This document shows positions 48,711 to 58,086 of a stretch of 64,000 nucleotides of DNA, piece after piece; position 1 is the stretch's first letter; each line of letters starts with the position of its first letter. The stretch comes from JBEBGV01 sp040081265 (GTDB taxonomy: Bacteria > Acidobacteriota > Vicinamibacteria > Vicinamibacterales > UBA2999). The notes under the pieces were generated by a model. That model was not told where the DNA came from. It saw only the letters and a list, made by a program, of their open reading frames with translations, and made no database searches. A program made the translations under genes and the position numbers. The DNA lies in contig JBEBGV010000017.1 of assembly GCA_040081265.1 (NCBI GenBank), positions 15,626-79,625 on the forward strand. Reading direction: 5' to 3'.

Positions 48711-51700
48711 ATGCAGTGGCTTGCGTCTCTCTGCGTCAAGCGGCCGGTGTTCGCGTCGGTCCTGATCCTTGCGCTGGTCGTGGTTGGTGGCTTCGCCTTT
48801 ACCCAGCTGGGCATCGACCGCTTTCCGACGGTTGATTTCCCCACGATCGTTGTCACCACCCGCCTCCCTGGCGCCGCACCCGAGCAGGTCGAGAGCGAGG
48901 TCACCGATATCGTCGAAGAGGCGGTGAACACGATCAGCGGCCTCGACCAGCTGTCATCGGTCTCCTCGGAGGGCGTGTCACAGGTGATCGTCGGCTTCCG
49001 CCTCGAGAAGAACGTGGACACGGCCGCGCAGGAGGTACGGGATCGTGTCAACCGGGTGCTGCCGCGGCTGCCGCGAACGGTGACCCAGCCGACCATCGAA
49101 AAACAGGATCCCGACGCCCAGCCGATCCTGACGGTCGCGGTGACGGCGAAGAAGCCGCTCCGCGACATCACTGAGTTCGCCGACAAGGTGCTCCGCCGGC
49201 AGCTCGAGACCGAAGACGGCATCGGCCAGGTGCTGGTGCTCGGCGGACGTAAACGTCAGATCAACATCCGGCTCGACGCGGATCGCCTTCACGCCTACAA
49301 CCTGACTGTCAACGACGTGTCGCGCGCGCTGCAGAGTCAGAACGTCGACATCCCCGGAGGCCGCCTCGAAGCCGGAGCCACGGCCACGACGCTGCGGACG
49401 CTCGGCCGGGTACGGACGCCCGAGGAATTCGGTGCCATCGTCATCAGGGAAGTCGGAGGGCACCCGGTTCTGGTTGGCGACGTCGCGACCATTGAAGACG
49501 GAATGGCCGATCCCGCGACCATGGCCAGCGTGAATGGTGTTCCGACCGTGCTGCTGCAGATCCGGAAGCAGTCAGGCACGAACACGGTCCAGATCATCAG
49601 GAACATCAAGAGTCGTATTGCGCAGATCGAGGAGACATTGCCGGCGGGCTATGAGTTGCGTATTGTCCGCGACTCAGGCGAGTTCATCGAGGCGTCGATC
49701 GCGAGCGTGCAGGAACACCTGATTGTCGGCTCCATCCTTGCCGCCCTGGTCGTGCTGTTGTTCCTTGGCAACCTGCGCTCGACGATCATCGCGGCGATTG
49801 CGATTCCGACCTCGATCATCGGTACGTTCGGCCTGATCTGGTACATGGGCTTCACGCTCAACCTGATGACGATGCTTGCCCTGACGCTGTCGGTGGGTAT
49901 CGTGATCGACGATGCGATCGTCGTGCTCGAGAATATCTACCGCTTCATCGAGGAGAAGAAGATGCCGCCCTTCAAGGCGGCGGTTGAAGCGACCAGGGAA
50001 ATCGGGCTTGCGGTGCTGGCGACGACGCTGTCGCTTGTGGCGATCTTCGCGCCGGTCGGGTTCATGTCGGGCATTGTCGGGCGTTTCCTGAAGAGCTTCG
50101 GCCTGACGATGGCGTTCGCGATTCTCGTCTCGCTCTTTGTCAGCTTCACGCTGACGCCGATGATGGCGGCGAGGTGGCTCAAGGTTCGTCCCGCCGACGA
50201 GGACGAGCGCGGCCCGCACGACTCGAGGCATTCCCGGTTCTTCGGGCCCATTGATCGCGCCTACACCCGGATGCTCGAGTGGTCGATGGCGCATCGCGGG
50301 ATCATGGCCACGCTGACCGTGCTCGTGTTCCTTTCGAGCGTGCCGCTCTTCCGGATGGTTGCGGTCAACTTCATTCCGCAGGACGACCAGTCCGAGTTCG
50401 ATATCAACCTGCGGGCGGTCGAAGGCACCAGCCTGGACGCGACCGAGGTGCTGGCCAACCGCGTGGCAACAACCGTGCGGCAGCTCACTGAAGTGGATTA
50501 CACGCTGGTGACGGTGGCCGGTGACAACGCCGGCAGCCAGAACTCGGCATCGATCTACGTGAAGCTGAAGTCGCTCGACGCACGCGAGCGCGATCAGTTC
50601 GCGATCATTGACGAGGTTCGCGCCAACATCCTGCCGCCGTTGACGCAGGCCGGGATCAGAGCCTCGGTGGGCGGCGGCGGATTCGGCGGTGGAGTGCAGT
50701 TCGTATTGCAGGGACCGGATCTGCAGCGTCTGCAGCAAGCGGGCTCAGATCTGGTGACGCGCGCACGTCAGATTCCCGGTCTGGCCGACGCCGACAGTTC
50801 GCTCAGACCGGGACGTCCTGAAATGAACGTCCGCGTCGACCGCGCCAAGGCCGCGGACCTCGGCGTGCAGCTCAACGACGCGGCTGATGCGCTGCGATTG
50901 CTGGTTGGCGGCGATCAGGTGAGCACCTACAACGAGGGCGGTGAGCAGTACGAGGTCCATCTGCGAGCCGAGGCCGCCGACCGATCGTCGGATGCCGCCC
51001 TTGCCAGCCTTCCCGTCCCGTCGTCGCGGCTCGGGGCGGTGTCGCTCGACAACGTGGCGAGCTTCGATCGCTCGAGCGCGCCGGCTGACATCCGGCGACT
51101 CAATCGCCAGCGTCAGGTGACGGTGTCAGGCAACCTGCTTCCCGGCGCCTCGCAGGCGACCATCCAGACGCAGCTCGCCGACGCCGCGGCGTCGCTGGGC
51201 CTCGGTCCGGAGTACCGGGTCGGGCTCTCAGGCAATTCCCGCGAGTTGAATCGCACCGTGACGGCCTTCCTGACCGCCTTTGCTCTGTCGCTGATTTTCA
51301 TGTACCTCGTGCTTGCCGCGCAGTTTGAGTCGTGGCTTCACCCGGTCACCATCCTGCTGTCGCTGCCGATGACGCTGCCCTTCGCGCTGATTTCGCTGAT
51401 TATCTTCAGGCAGTCGCTCAACATCTACTCAGCCCTGGGCCTGCTCGTCCTGTTCGGCGTCGTGAAGAAGAATTCGATCCTGCAGATCGATCACGCCATC
51501 CAGCTCAGGGAGCAGGGGATGAGCGCGCGCGACGCCATGATTCAGGCGAGTCGCAACCGGCTTCGACCCATTCTGATGACCACCCTGGCGTTTGTGGCGG
51601 GCATGATTCCGCTGGTGTTGTCGAGCGGTGTCGGTTCGGCCACCGATCACGCCATCGGGTTTGTCGTCGTCGGAGGGCAGACGCTGGTGCTGCTCCTGAC

Positions 51701-51824
51701 CCTGCTGGTGACACCGGTCGTGTATACGCTGTTCGACGATGCCCGCGAACAGCGGTTTGTCGCGCGGGCCCTCGGCTGGGTCTGGTCCAAGCGGCCCACC
51801 CAGCAGCCGGTGACGCCGGCGTAA
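48711..51824 (+). CDS. RND efflux transporter (AcrB/MexB type, HAE1 family)
   Basis: 1037 residues with the two-fold repeat of the family. The start is WLASLCVKRPVFASVLILALV, then PTVDFPTIVVTTRLPGAAPEQVE. Transmembrane helix 4 carries the proton-relay pair in TLSVGIVIDDAIVVLENIYR (Asp-Asp). The second half has LAAQFESWLHPVTILLSLPMTLPFAL and VVKKNSILQIDHA. It exports hydrophobic drugs or metals across both membranes with the adaptor just upstream. GAGGAG lies 7 nt before the ATG. Probably controlled by the frameshifted TetR upstream, so expression may be constitutive if the frameshift is real. Confidence 0.95.
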   Translation: MQWLASLCVKRPVFASVLILALVVVGGFAFTQLGIDRFPTVDFPTIVVTTRLPGAAPEQVESEVTDIVEEAVNTISGLDQLSSVSSEGVSQVIVGFRLEKNVDTAAQEVRDRVNRVLPRLPRTVTQPTIEKQDPDAQPILTVAVTAKKPLRDITEFADKVLRRQLETEDGIGQVLVLGGRKRQINIRLDADRLHAYNLTVNDVSRALQSQNVDIPGGRLEAGATATTLRTLGRVRTPEEFGAIVIREVGGHPVLVGDVATIEDGMADPATMASVNGVPTVLLQIRKQSGTNTVQIIRNIKSRIAQIEETLPAGYELRIVRDSGEFIEASIASVQEHLIVGSILAALVVLLFLGNLRSTIIAAIAIPTSIIGTFGLIWYMGFTLNLMTMLALTLSVGIVIDDAIVVLENIYRFIEEKKMPPFKAAVEATREIGLAVLATTLSLVAIFAPVGFMSGIVGRFLKSFGLTMAFAILVSLFVSFTLTPMMAARWLKVRPADEDERGPHDSRHSRFFGPIDRAYTRMLEWSMAHRGIMATLTVLVFLSSVPLFRMVAVNFIPQDDQSEFDINLRAVEGTSLDATEVLANRVATTVRQLTEVDYTLVTVAGDNAGSQNSASIYVKLKSLDARERDQFAIIDEVRANILPPLTQAGIRASVGGGGFGGGVQFVLQGPDLQRLQQAGSDLVTRARQIPGLADADSSLRPGRPEMNVRVDRAKAADLGVQLNDAADALRLLVGGDQVSTYNEGGEQYEVHLRAEAADRSSDAALASLPVPSSRLGAVSLDNVASFDRSSAPADIRRLNRQRQVTVSGNLLPGASQATIQTQLADAAASLGLGPEYRVGLSGNSRELNRTVTAFLTAFALSLIFMYLVLAAQFESWLHPVTILLSLPMTLPFALISLIIFRQSLNIYSALGLLVLFGVVKKNSILQIDHAIQLREQGMSARDAMIQASRNRLRPILMTTLAFVAGMIPLVLSSGVGSATDHAIGFVVVGGQTLVLLLTLLVTPVVYTLFDDAREQRFVARALGWVWSKRPTQQPVTPA

Positions 51825-51844
51825 GTGCCGCACGGTCCGCCGGG

Positions 51845-51850
51845 TAGAAT
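51845..51850 (+). promoter_or_regulatory. -10 box for a leaderless start (S1/P1 nuclease)
   Basis: TAGAAT, CACCTG, ATG at 51857. Confidence 0.5.
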
Positions 51851-51856
51851 CACCTG

Positions 51857-52723
51857 ATGTCTCACCTCTCGCGTCGTGTTCAGGCGGCGCTCGCTGCGTG
51901 TGCGTTCCTCCTGGCGACGGTTGACCTCGATGCCTGGGGCGGGCAGGGTCACCGGCTGGTCGCTCTCCTGGCGTCGGCACAGCTCACGTCGATTGCGAGG
52001 CAGAACGTCCAGCGGCTGCTCGGTGAGGAGTCGCTCGCGGACGTGGCGGTCTGGGCCGACGAGTATCTGATTGGCAACAACCAGACGTCCTTCTGGCACT
52101 ACGTGAACATTCCGCCGGATGCGCGCAGCTATGACCGCGATCGCGACTGTCCCCGCCAGCCCGGCGTCGCCGTCGGCGCGCGCGGTGACGTCTGGCGTGA
52201 CTGCGTGATCGAGCGCATTCGCTACCATGAAGAACGGCTCGCCAACCCGATGCTCGACCGTGTGGACCGGGCGATCGCGCTCAAGTTTCTCGTCCACTTC
52301 GTCGGCGACATCCATCAGCCGTTCCACGCCAGTGCGATCGAGCGTGGTGGCAACGGAATCCTGGTCCGTGTCTTTGGCTCTGACACGTGCGGTGGTACTC
52401 CCGACCGGCCGACGCCATGCAACCTGCATTCGGTCTGGGATACGCAGCTCATTGCGCATCGGAACCTGAGTGACCGGGAGTACGTCAGGCGCCTCGAGGC
52501 CCTGATCGCCAGGGACCAGATGAGGAGCCGGCCTGTGGGCACTGCAGCGGACTGGGCGATGGAGTCGCTGGCGATTTCAAACGCCGCGATGCTGCCGCAG
52601 CGGGGTGCGGCCGACGAGGCCTACTACCAGACCCACATCCCGACGATTGAGCAGCGGCTGGCGCTCGGGGGGGTGCGGCTGGCCGCGCTCATCAACCGCA
52701 GCCTCAGCATTCGGGTGCGCTGA
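51857..52723 (+). CDS. S1/P1 family nuclease
   Basis: A 288-residue secreted nuclease. After the signal peptide (ALAACAFLLATVDLDA), the mature enzyme starts with Trp (WGGQGHRLV), which is a zinc ligand in this family. Further ligands are present: DVAVWADE (Asp), FWHYVNIP (His), LVHFVGDIHQPFHA (His, Asp, His) and NLHSVWDTQLI (His, Asp). It cleaves single-stranded DNA and RNA in the periplasm or outside. It starts 32 bp after the RND pump gene but has its own -10 box, so is probably separate. Confidence 0.92.
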   Translation: MSHLSRRVQAALAACAFLLATVDLDAWGGQGHRLVALLASAQLTSIARQNVQRLLGEESLADVAVWADEYLIGNNQTSFWHYVNIPPDARSYDRDRDCPRQPGVAVGARGDVWRDCVIERIRYHEERLANPMLDRVDRAIALKFLVHFVGDIHQPFHASAIERGGNGILVRVFGSDTCGGTPDRPTPCNLHSVWDTQLIAHRNLSDREYVRRLEALIARDQMRSRPVGTAADWAMESLAISNAAMLPQRGAADEAYYQTHIPTIEQRLALGGVRLAALINRSLSIRVR

Positions 52724-52749
52724 CCGATCGAGGGTCGGCCTGATACAAT
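52720..52749 (+). promoter_or_regulatory. Candidate promoter of the ABC-F gene
   Basis: CTGACC (52720-52725), 18 nt, TACAAT (52744-52749). Unlike its neighbours, this gene has a conventional leader and an AGGAAGG ribosome site before the ATG at 52793. Confidence 0.45.
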
Positions 52750-52792
52750 CAAGGGTTTACCGGCCCCGGAACTTCCAGGAAGGCGCAGTCAG

Positions 52793-54391
52793 ATGATCTC
52801 GGTCAGCAGCGTGTCCATGCGGTACGGCTCGAAGGTGCTCTTTGATGAGGTGACGACCACCTTCACCAAGGGACGCCGCTACGGGCTCACCGGGCCGAAC
52901 GGCGCCGGCAAGTCGACGTTCATGAAGCTCCTCACCGGAGAGCTCGACGCGCAGAAAGGGAGCGTCAGCCGACCTGAAAAACTCGGCGTCCTCAAGCAGG
53001 ACCAGTACGCATTCGACGCGTTTCGCGTCGTGGACACCGTGATCATGGGCAACGGGCGGCTGTGGCGCGCGCTGGCTGAGCGCGACGCCCTGTACGCGAA
53101 GCCGGACATGAGCAACGAAGACGGGATGCGCCTGGGCGAGCTCGAGGGCATCGTCGGTGAAGAGGACGGCTACAGCGCCGAGAGCGACGCCGCCATCCTC
53201 CTCCAGGGTCTTGATATCCCCGACCAGCTGCACGAACGGACGATGGCCGAGCTGCAGGGGGGACAGAAGGTTCGGGTGCTGCTGGCACAGGCGCTCTTCG
53301 GCAACCCCGAAGCTCTCCTGCTCGATGAGCCGACCAACCACCTCGACCTCGAGTCGATCCACTGGCTCGAGCAGTTCCTGCTCCGCTACGACGGCACGCT
53401 CATCGTCATCTCGCACGACCGGCACTTCCTGAACGAGGTGTGCACGCACATCGCCGACATCGACTACGAGACCATCATCACCTACACCGGTGGCTACGAC
53501 GACATGGTGGTGGCAAAGACGCAGATCCGGTCGAAGATCGAATCAGAGAACGTGCAGCGCGAGAAGAAGATCGCGCAGCTCACCGACTTCATCGCTCGTT
53601 TCGGCGCCGGCACGCGAGCCTCGCAGACGACCTCGCGGCGCAAGGAAGTCGAGCGCCTTCAGACCACGGAGCTGGCGCGTTCCAACATCCAGCGCCCCTA
53701 CATCCGTTTCACCACGAAGCGGCCGTCAGGCAAGGTGCCGCTGGAGTTCGAGGGCCTGTCGAAGGCCTATGGCGAGCTTCGGGTCGTGTCGGACTTCGGC
53801 GCCGTTGTCAACCGCGGCGAGCGCATCGTGCTCGTTGGTCGCAACGGTGTCGGCAAGACCACGCTGTTGCGCGCGCTCCTGGCTGATGCCCCGGACCAGC
53901 CAGCCAGTACTGGCGATCGCGATGCGGGCAAGGTGCGCTGGGGTCATGAGGCGTCGGTCGGCTACTTTCCGCAGGACCATGCAGGCCAGATCGACAAGGG
54001 CACAACCGTGGTCGAGTGGCTGCATCGGTTCGATCCGGACGCGTCCCGTCAGGAAATTCACGGGCTGCTCGGACAGATGCTCTTCAGCGGGGAAGAAGGC
54101 TTGAAGTCGACCAACGTGCTGTCGGGAGGTGAGACGGCGAGAATCCTGTTCTGCCGGCTCATGCTGCAGAAGCCGAACGTGCTCGTGCTCGATGAACCCA
54201 CGAACCACCTCGACCTCGAGTCGATCAATGCGCTGAACGTGGCGCTGCAGAAGTACGAGGGCACGGTGTTTCTGGTCACCCACGACCAGGACTTGATTGA
54301 GGAAGTGGGCACCCGTATCTGGAACTTCGAACACGGGTCAATCACCGACTTCAAGGGCAGTTACGAAGAGCTGACCTCGTCGCCGGCGTAA
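52793..54391 (+). CDS. ABC-F family ATPase (YbiT-like)
   Basis: A 532-residue cytoplasmic protein with two ABC domains and no membrane part. Walker A GPNGAGKST and GRNGVGKTT, signatures LQGGQKVR and LSGGETAR, and two LDEPTNHLDLESI Walker B motifs are intact, with H-loops ISHDRHF and VTHDQDL. A charged linker (QREKKIAQLTDFIARFGAGT) lies between them. The MISVSSVSMRYGSKVLF start and the linker fit the YbiT/Uup-like ABC-F group, which act on ribosomes. A hairpin follows within 15 bp of the stop. Confidence 0.92.
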   Translation: MISVSSVSMRYGSKVLFDEVTTTFTKGRRYGLTGPNGAGKSTFMKLLTGELDAQKGSVSRPEKLGVLKQDQYAFDAFRVVDTVIMGNGRLWRALAERDALYAKPDMSNEDGMRLGELEGIVGEEDGYSAESDAAILLQGLDIPDQLHERTMAELQGGQKVRVLLAQALFGNPEALLLDEPTNHLDLESIHWLEQFLLRYDGTLIVISHDRHFLNEVCTHIADIDYETIITYTGGYDDMVVAKTQIRSKIESENVQREKKIAQLTDFIARFGAGTRASQTTSRRKEVERLQTTELARSNIQRPYIRFTTKRPSGKVPLEFEGLSKAYGELRVVSDFGAVVNRGERIVLVGRNGVGKTTLLRALLADAPDQPASTGDRDAGKVRWGHEASVGYFPQDHAGQIDKGTTVVEWLHRFDPDASRQEIHGLLGQMLFSGEEGLKSTNVLSGGETARILFCRLMLQKPNVLVLDEPTNHLDLESINALNVALQKYEGTVFLVTHDQDLIEEVGTRIWNFEHGSITDFKGSYEELTSSPA

Positions 54392-54402
54392 GGGAAAGCA
54401 AA

Positions 54403-54432
54403 AGGGGCATCCCTCTGTTGAGAGATGCCCCT
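54403..54432 (+). terminator. Hairpin terminator of the ABC-F gene
   Basis: AGGGGCATC (54403-54411) and GATGCCCCT (54424-54432) form a perfect 9-bp stem, with CTCT/AGAG extending into the loop. No T-run follows, but an A-rich run precedes it, so it could work on the opposite strand as well. Confidence 0.6.
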
Positions 54433-54850
54433 CGATGTTCCAAGAGCGTCGCGCCACTGGCGCGCCCGCGCTTCAGTCTTTCGTGATGCTTTACCGGAAG
54501 CCTGTGGTTCAATCTGGCATCAGCGGCACCTCGGGCCACTGGTCGACCTGCCTGCATTTTGTCGCTGCGGCGACTGTGTGCCAAGAGGCACAGCGATCGG
54601 GCTCCAGCAGAAGCAGTGCGGCGATGCTAGACAACCCCAGGTTCCCGCTCAGCATCATCGGCTGAAGACGGGCAACGTTGGTTCGGTGGATCACTCTCAG
54701 CACTATCACTCATGCTGCAGCCCTCCTTTCCTGACCTCGTGGGGACTCAACGATAGGCGACCCATGTGCCCCCCGAACACCGAGCGGTGTTCCATGAATC
54801 TGCCTACACCTTAGGCCTGCCGAGGACTCCTGTCAACCGGACTCGCAGCC
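54433..54850. other. Gap of about 400 bp with only a tiny candidate gene
   Basis: No protein gene of normal size is supportable. The stretch holds a candidate 28-codon frame on the minus strand (54627-54713) behind a strong ribosome site, and nothing else I recognise. Confidence 0.4.
54627..54713 (-). CDS. Candidate small protein or leader peptide (28 residues) with strong ribosome site
   Basis: On the minus strand GAAAGGAGGG (54730-54721) is followed by 7 nt and ATG at 54713. The frame reads MSDSAESDPPNQRCPSSADD and ends at TAG 54627. A second, overlapping frame starts with GTG at 54709, 11 nt from the same ribosome site, and runs 66 codons to 54509 with three cysteines. The ribosome site is one of the best in the window, so translation seems likely, but which frame is used cannot be decided. 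No homologue is known to me. Confidence 0.3.
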   Translation of the reverse strand: MSDSAESDPPNQRCPSSADDAEREPGVV

Positions 54851-55279
54851 TCAGGAGTGGATGTATTTTTCCATCTGAGCAATGGTGAACTTCTGATCAT
54901 CGATCGTCGCCCTGACCAGATCGCCGATCGAGACGATGCCACAGAGTCGTTCGCCGTCCATGATGAGCACGTGCCTCGTGCGCTGTCGTGTCATCAGATT
55001 CATGCACATGTCGATCGTCGCGTCCGGGGGTGCGGCGTCGAAGGCGGTCACCATGATGGCGCTGACGGGTGTGTCGCGGGAGGAGCGGCCTTTCAAGACG
55101 ACCTTCCGTGTGTAGTCGCGCTCCGACACGAGGCCGATGGGCCGCCCCTTGTCTATGACCACGAGTGCGCCGATGTCCATGTCGGCCATGACCTGTAGGC
55201 CTTCAAGGACGGTCGCACCGGGAAGAATCGAAAACACGCGGGTGCCTTTTTCGGCGAGCAACTGCGCCATCGTTTGCAT
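54851..55279 (-). CDS. CBS-domain pair protein
   Basis: A 142-residue protein consisting of one CBS pair (Bateman module). The first CBS has VFSILPGATVLEGLQVMADMD to LVSERDYTRKVVL. The second has VSAIMVTAFDAAPPDATIDMC to LCGIVSIGDLVRA. Such proteins bind adenine nucleotides or NAD and act as energy sensors. The LVSERDYTRKV and GIVSIGDLVRA motifs match the common stand-alone subfamily. GGGAG precedes the ATG by 7 nt. It is not linked to any enzyme here. Confidence 0.88.
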   Translation of the reverse strand: MQTMAQLLAEKGTRVFSILPGATVLEGLQVMADMDIGALVVIDKGRPIGLVSERDYTRKVVLKGRSSRDTPVSAIMVTAFDAAPPDATIDMCMNLMTRQRTRHVLIMDGERLCGIVSIGDLVRATIDDQKFTIAQMEKYIHS

Positions 55280-55394
55280 CGGGAACTCCCTTCGCCCTGC
55301 GAGCGAGGAGCAAGCGTAGGCCTGTATTGATTGTGAAACAACCGATCAAAGTTGGCGTCGGATGGGATCCGCGCGAGAGAAGGGGTGTTGGCCC

Positions 55395-58040
55395 TTAGCG
55401 AGGGGCTTTGGCCAGGCTGATCAGGTTCGCGAACTGGCGATACGCGCCAGGGACTCCCGCTGGCAGCTGCCTGAACCACGAGTAGGCCGTGTAGACGTAC
55501 CGTCCCCGTCCCACATCGGCGTACAGCTCGGCGCCGCGCTGCGGCATCTCGCCGCGATCCTGGCTCTCGAGCAGCGGCACATAGCGCATGTCCCACGTGG
55601 TGAAGGCGTAGAGGTTGCGCTCCTGTACCCAGTTGTCGAAGTCGGCGTTGCCGATCTGGTTGGGGAAGGTGAACGCCGGATGCATCGGCTGCAGGATGCG
55701 GACGGGCGCGAGCTCTTCGGTCACTCGCGAATTGGTCGGCGCGGTAATCGGATACGGCGCGAGTTCCCGCTGCGCGTAATCGCCTTGCTGATACTGCACG
55801 ATCAGCGTTCCCCCGGCTTCCATGTACTGCCGCAGTCGACCGTTGTTGGCCACAAAGGCCGGTCGCCCCTCGGACGCGCGCACGCCCACGACGATGGTGT
55901 CGAAGCGGGAGAGGTCACCGGTTGAAAGCGCCTCGTCGTCGATGAGGGTGACGTTGATTCCCAGCCTGCGCAGCGCGTCTGGTACCTGGTCTCCGGTGCC
56001 CATGATGTAGCCGACGCTGACCGGGGCAACTTTGACGTCGATCACCTGGGCCGTGGTGCTGGATGGCGTATAGAGTCGATGGGTCTGGATGTGCGGATAC
56101 GCGACTTCCTGCACATCGCGCGCGTAAACCGCGTCGCCCACCTGGGCCTCGGCGACGATCTCCAGGGTGCCGGCGCGTCGGGTTGGCGGAGCGGTGATGG
56201 TGAACGTGGCCGCCGTACGGTCGCCGCGCTGAGAGAGTGTGAACGGCGCGCTGGCTGGCTGCGAAGTCCATCCTTGCGGCAGACGGAGTCGCAGTGTGCC
56301 GCTGACCGCCTGCGGCGAGAAGCTGGCTGCGCGGACGACCAGGCGCTGCTGGTTGGCAGTCGCCCCGATCGGAACGATCAGGAACTTCGAGTCAACGCCC
56401 ACCGTGACAGCAGGGACCACGTTGATTTCGCGCCTGAGCTCGCCTCGGACGCGATCGGCGTAGCGATACATCACCGGACGCGACACCGTCACCGTCGCCC
56501 GGCCGATCTCCATCGTCACGTCGGCCGTGACCAGCGGCGGGGCGAACGGCAGTCCGCGAACCTCTGCGGTCCAGGTGTACTGATCGCCGCGTCGCGGTTC
56601 TTCGACGAAGTACGGCTGCGTCGGCGGTGCGGTTGCCGGTACGGTGACGCTGAGTCGTGTCTCCGCTGACGCCACCTCCTGCCGACCAAAAGGCCCGCCG
56701 CCGCCGCCTCTCCCGGGGTTGGCCACGGCTGGGGCCGCCGGTTCCACCGTCCATCCTGTCGGCGTCCTCAGGGTAGCGCTCGTGACCTTCGCGGTCGAAC
56801 CCTCGGGAAGGAACGCGCGGACATTCACGACAAAGCGCCCGCCCTGCACGACCGTTTCCTCGTCAGCCAGCGGATCGATCACGGCGCCCGCGGCGCGGAC
56901 CAGCGCTTCTGTGAAGTCGTTCTCCTTGAATGCCAGCAGGAAGTCGGCGTCGGCACGAGCGTCCTCGCTGGCAGACACGGTCTTCAGGGCTTCGCGGGCC
57001 GCCCGCGTGGCGCGCCAGCCATTGACGAGCGTCGGGACCAGCTTTGCCGGATCCGTTGGCTGATATTCATCCACCGCGCGCTTGACCGCGGTGTCGATGG
57101 CCTGCAACTCCACACGTAATGCGCCATCGGGAAGCCCCGCAAGTCGGGCGAGGCCGGGAATGGTTGTGTCGATCCCTTCGAAGATCGACTGTTCCGGTCG
57201 CGCCGAGACCACCTTGCTGTCGATCAGGATCAGGCCAGAACTGATCGGCCCGCGGGTTTCAATCGTGCCCATCTCCTGTGACTTGTGTTGACTCCGCCCC
57301 TCGAAGGAGATCTCGGCGAAGCTGCGACCCACCAGCGGATCGACGATGCCTGACTGGACCTGTACCGTTGGCGGGTTCGCCGGATCCGCCCGGAACCCGA
57401 CTCCGCGATATAGCTTGCGTGCCTGCCAGGGACGAAGTCCCTCGCGGATCTGCTCGGGAAACTGGGCCGGGTCAGCCGCGGCGCGGAACGCCTGGGGCGT
57501 CAGGTAACCTGCCATCTGGTGGTGGCCGTGTCCGTCCGCGGGCGTTCCGGTGAAACGCGAGTAGATGATGAGGGGACGGAAGGTGCGGATGATGCGCACC
57601 ATGTCGCCCAGTACCTGGCGGTCGTCCCACTTCGCTGACGCCTCTTCGAGCGACTTCGAGAAGCCGTAGTCGAACGTCCTGGTGAAGAACTGCTCACCGC
57701 CGTCGAGACGGCGCGCCTGCAGCAGTTCCTCGGTGCGGATGACGCCGAGCGCATCGAAGAGTTCGGTGCCGATGATGTTCTGTCCGCCCTCGCCCCGGTT
57801 GAGTGCCAGGTAGGCCGTCCGTGCATGGTCGCCTCTGGCCGTGCGGGCCATGAACGCCGAGTCCTCGTCGTCGGGATGCGCACCGGTGTGGAGGGCGCTC
57901 CCCGTGGTCTGCAGCCGCCCCAGGATCTGGGTGAGGCCGGCAGCACCCATATCGTAAATGGGGCGCACCTGCGCGCGGGTCGGTGCGATGGCCAGCGTGG
58001 AGACGGCAATTGTGGCGAGAAAACACAGTGTGCGGCGCAT
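55395..58040 (-). CDS. Large secreted PIG-L family deacetylase-like protein with ThuA-like C-terminus
   Basis: An 881-residue protein with a signal peptide (RTLCFLATIAVSTLAIAPTRA). Residues 40-250 form a PIG-L (LmbE) domain: HTGAHPDDED (zinc ligands AHPDDE) and DGHGHHQMAG (second HxxH-type site). A middle beta-sandwich region (380-640) with an NEW3-like strand pattern follows. The C-terminal part (660-880) contains TLIDDEALSTGDLSRFDTIVVGVRA, resembling ThuA/GATase-like folds. Relatives deacetylate GlcNAc-type sugars or glycans. A TATCCT box is 6 nt before the ATG. It is followed by nothing on its strand; the next genes upstream are phoD homologues. Confidence 0.83.
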   Translation of the reverse strand: MRRTLCFLATIAVSTLAIAPTRAQVRPIYDMGAAGLTQILGRLQTTGSALHTGAHPDDEDSAFMARTARGDHARTAYLALNRGEGGQNIIGTELFDALGVIRTEELLQARRLDGGEQFFTRTFDYGFSKSLEEASAKWDDRQVLGDMVRIIRTFRPLIIYSRFTGTPADGHGHHQMAGYLTPQAFRAAADPAQFPEQIREGLRPWQARKLYRGVGFRADPANPPTVQVQSGIVDPLVGRSFAEISFEGRSQHKSQEMGTIETRGPISSGLILIDSKVVSARPEQSIFEGIDTTIPGLARLAGLPDGALRVELQAIDTAVKRAVDEYQPTDPAKLVPTLVNGWRATRAAREALKTVSASEDARADADFLLAFKENDFTEALVRAAGAVIDPLADEETVVQGGRFVVNVRAFLPEGSTAKVTSATLRTPTGWTVEPAAPAVANPGRGGGGGPFGRQEVASAETRLSVTVPATAPPTQPYFVEEPRRGDQYTWTAEVRGLPFAPPLVTADVTMEIGRATVTVSRPVMYRYADRVRGELRREINVVPAVTVGVDSKFLIVPIGATANQQRLVVRAASFSPQAVSGTLRLRLPQGWTSQPASAPFTLSQRGDRTAATFTITAPPTRRAGTLEIVAEAQVGDAVYARDVQEVAYPHIQTHRLYTPSSTTAQVIDVKVAPVSVGYIMGTGDQVPDALRRLGINVTLIDDEALSTGDLSRFDTIVVGVRASEGRPAFVANNGRLRQYMEAGGTLIVQYQQGDYAQRELAPYPITAPTNSRVTEELAPVRILQPMHPAFTFPNQIGNADFDNWVQERNLYAFTTWDMRYVPLLESQDRGEMPQRGAELYADVGRGRYVYTAYSWFRQLPAGVPGAYRQFANLISLAKAPR

Positions 58041-58046
58041 GAGCAG

Positions 58047-58052
58047 AGGATA
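58047..58052 (-). promoter_or_regulatory. -10 box for a leaderless start (PIG-L gene)
   Basis: TATCCT (58052-58047), CTGCTC, ATG at 58040. It lies just after the end of the first phoD gene, suggesting separate transcription. Confidence 0.45.
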
Positions 58053-58086
58053 CCCCAGCGCGCCCCGGAGGGCCTGGCGGAGTGCG

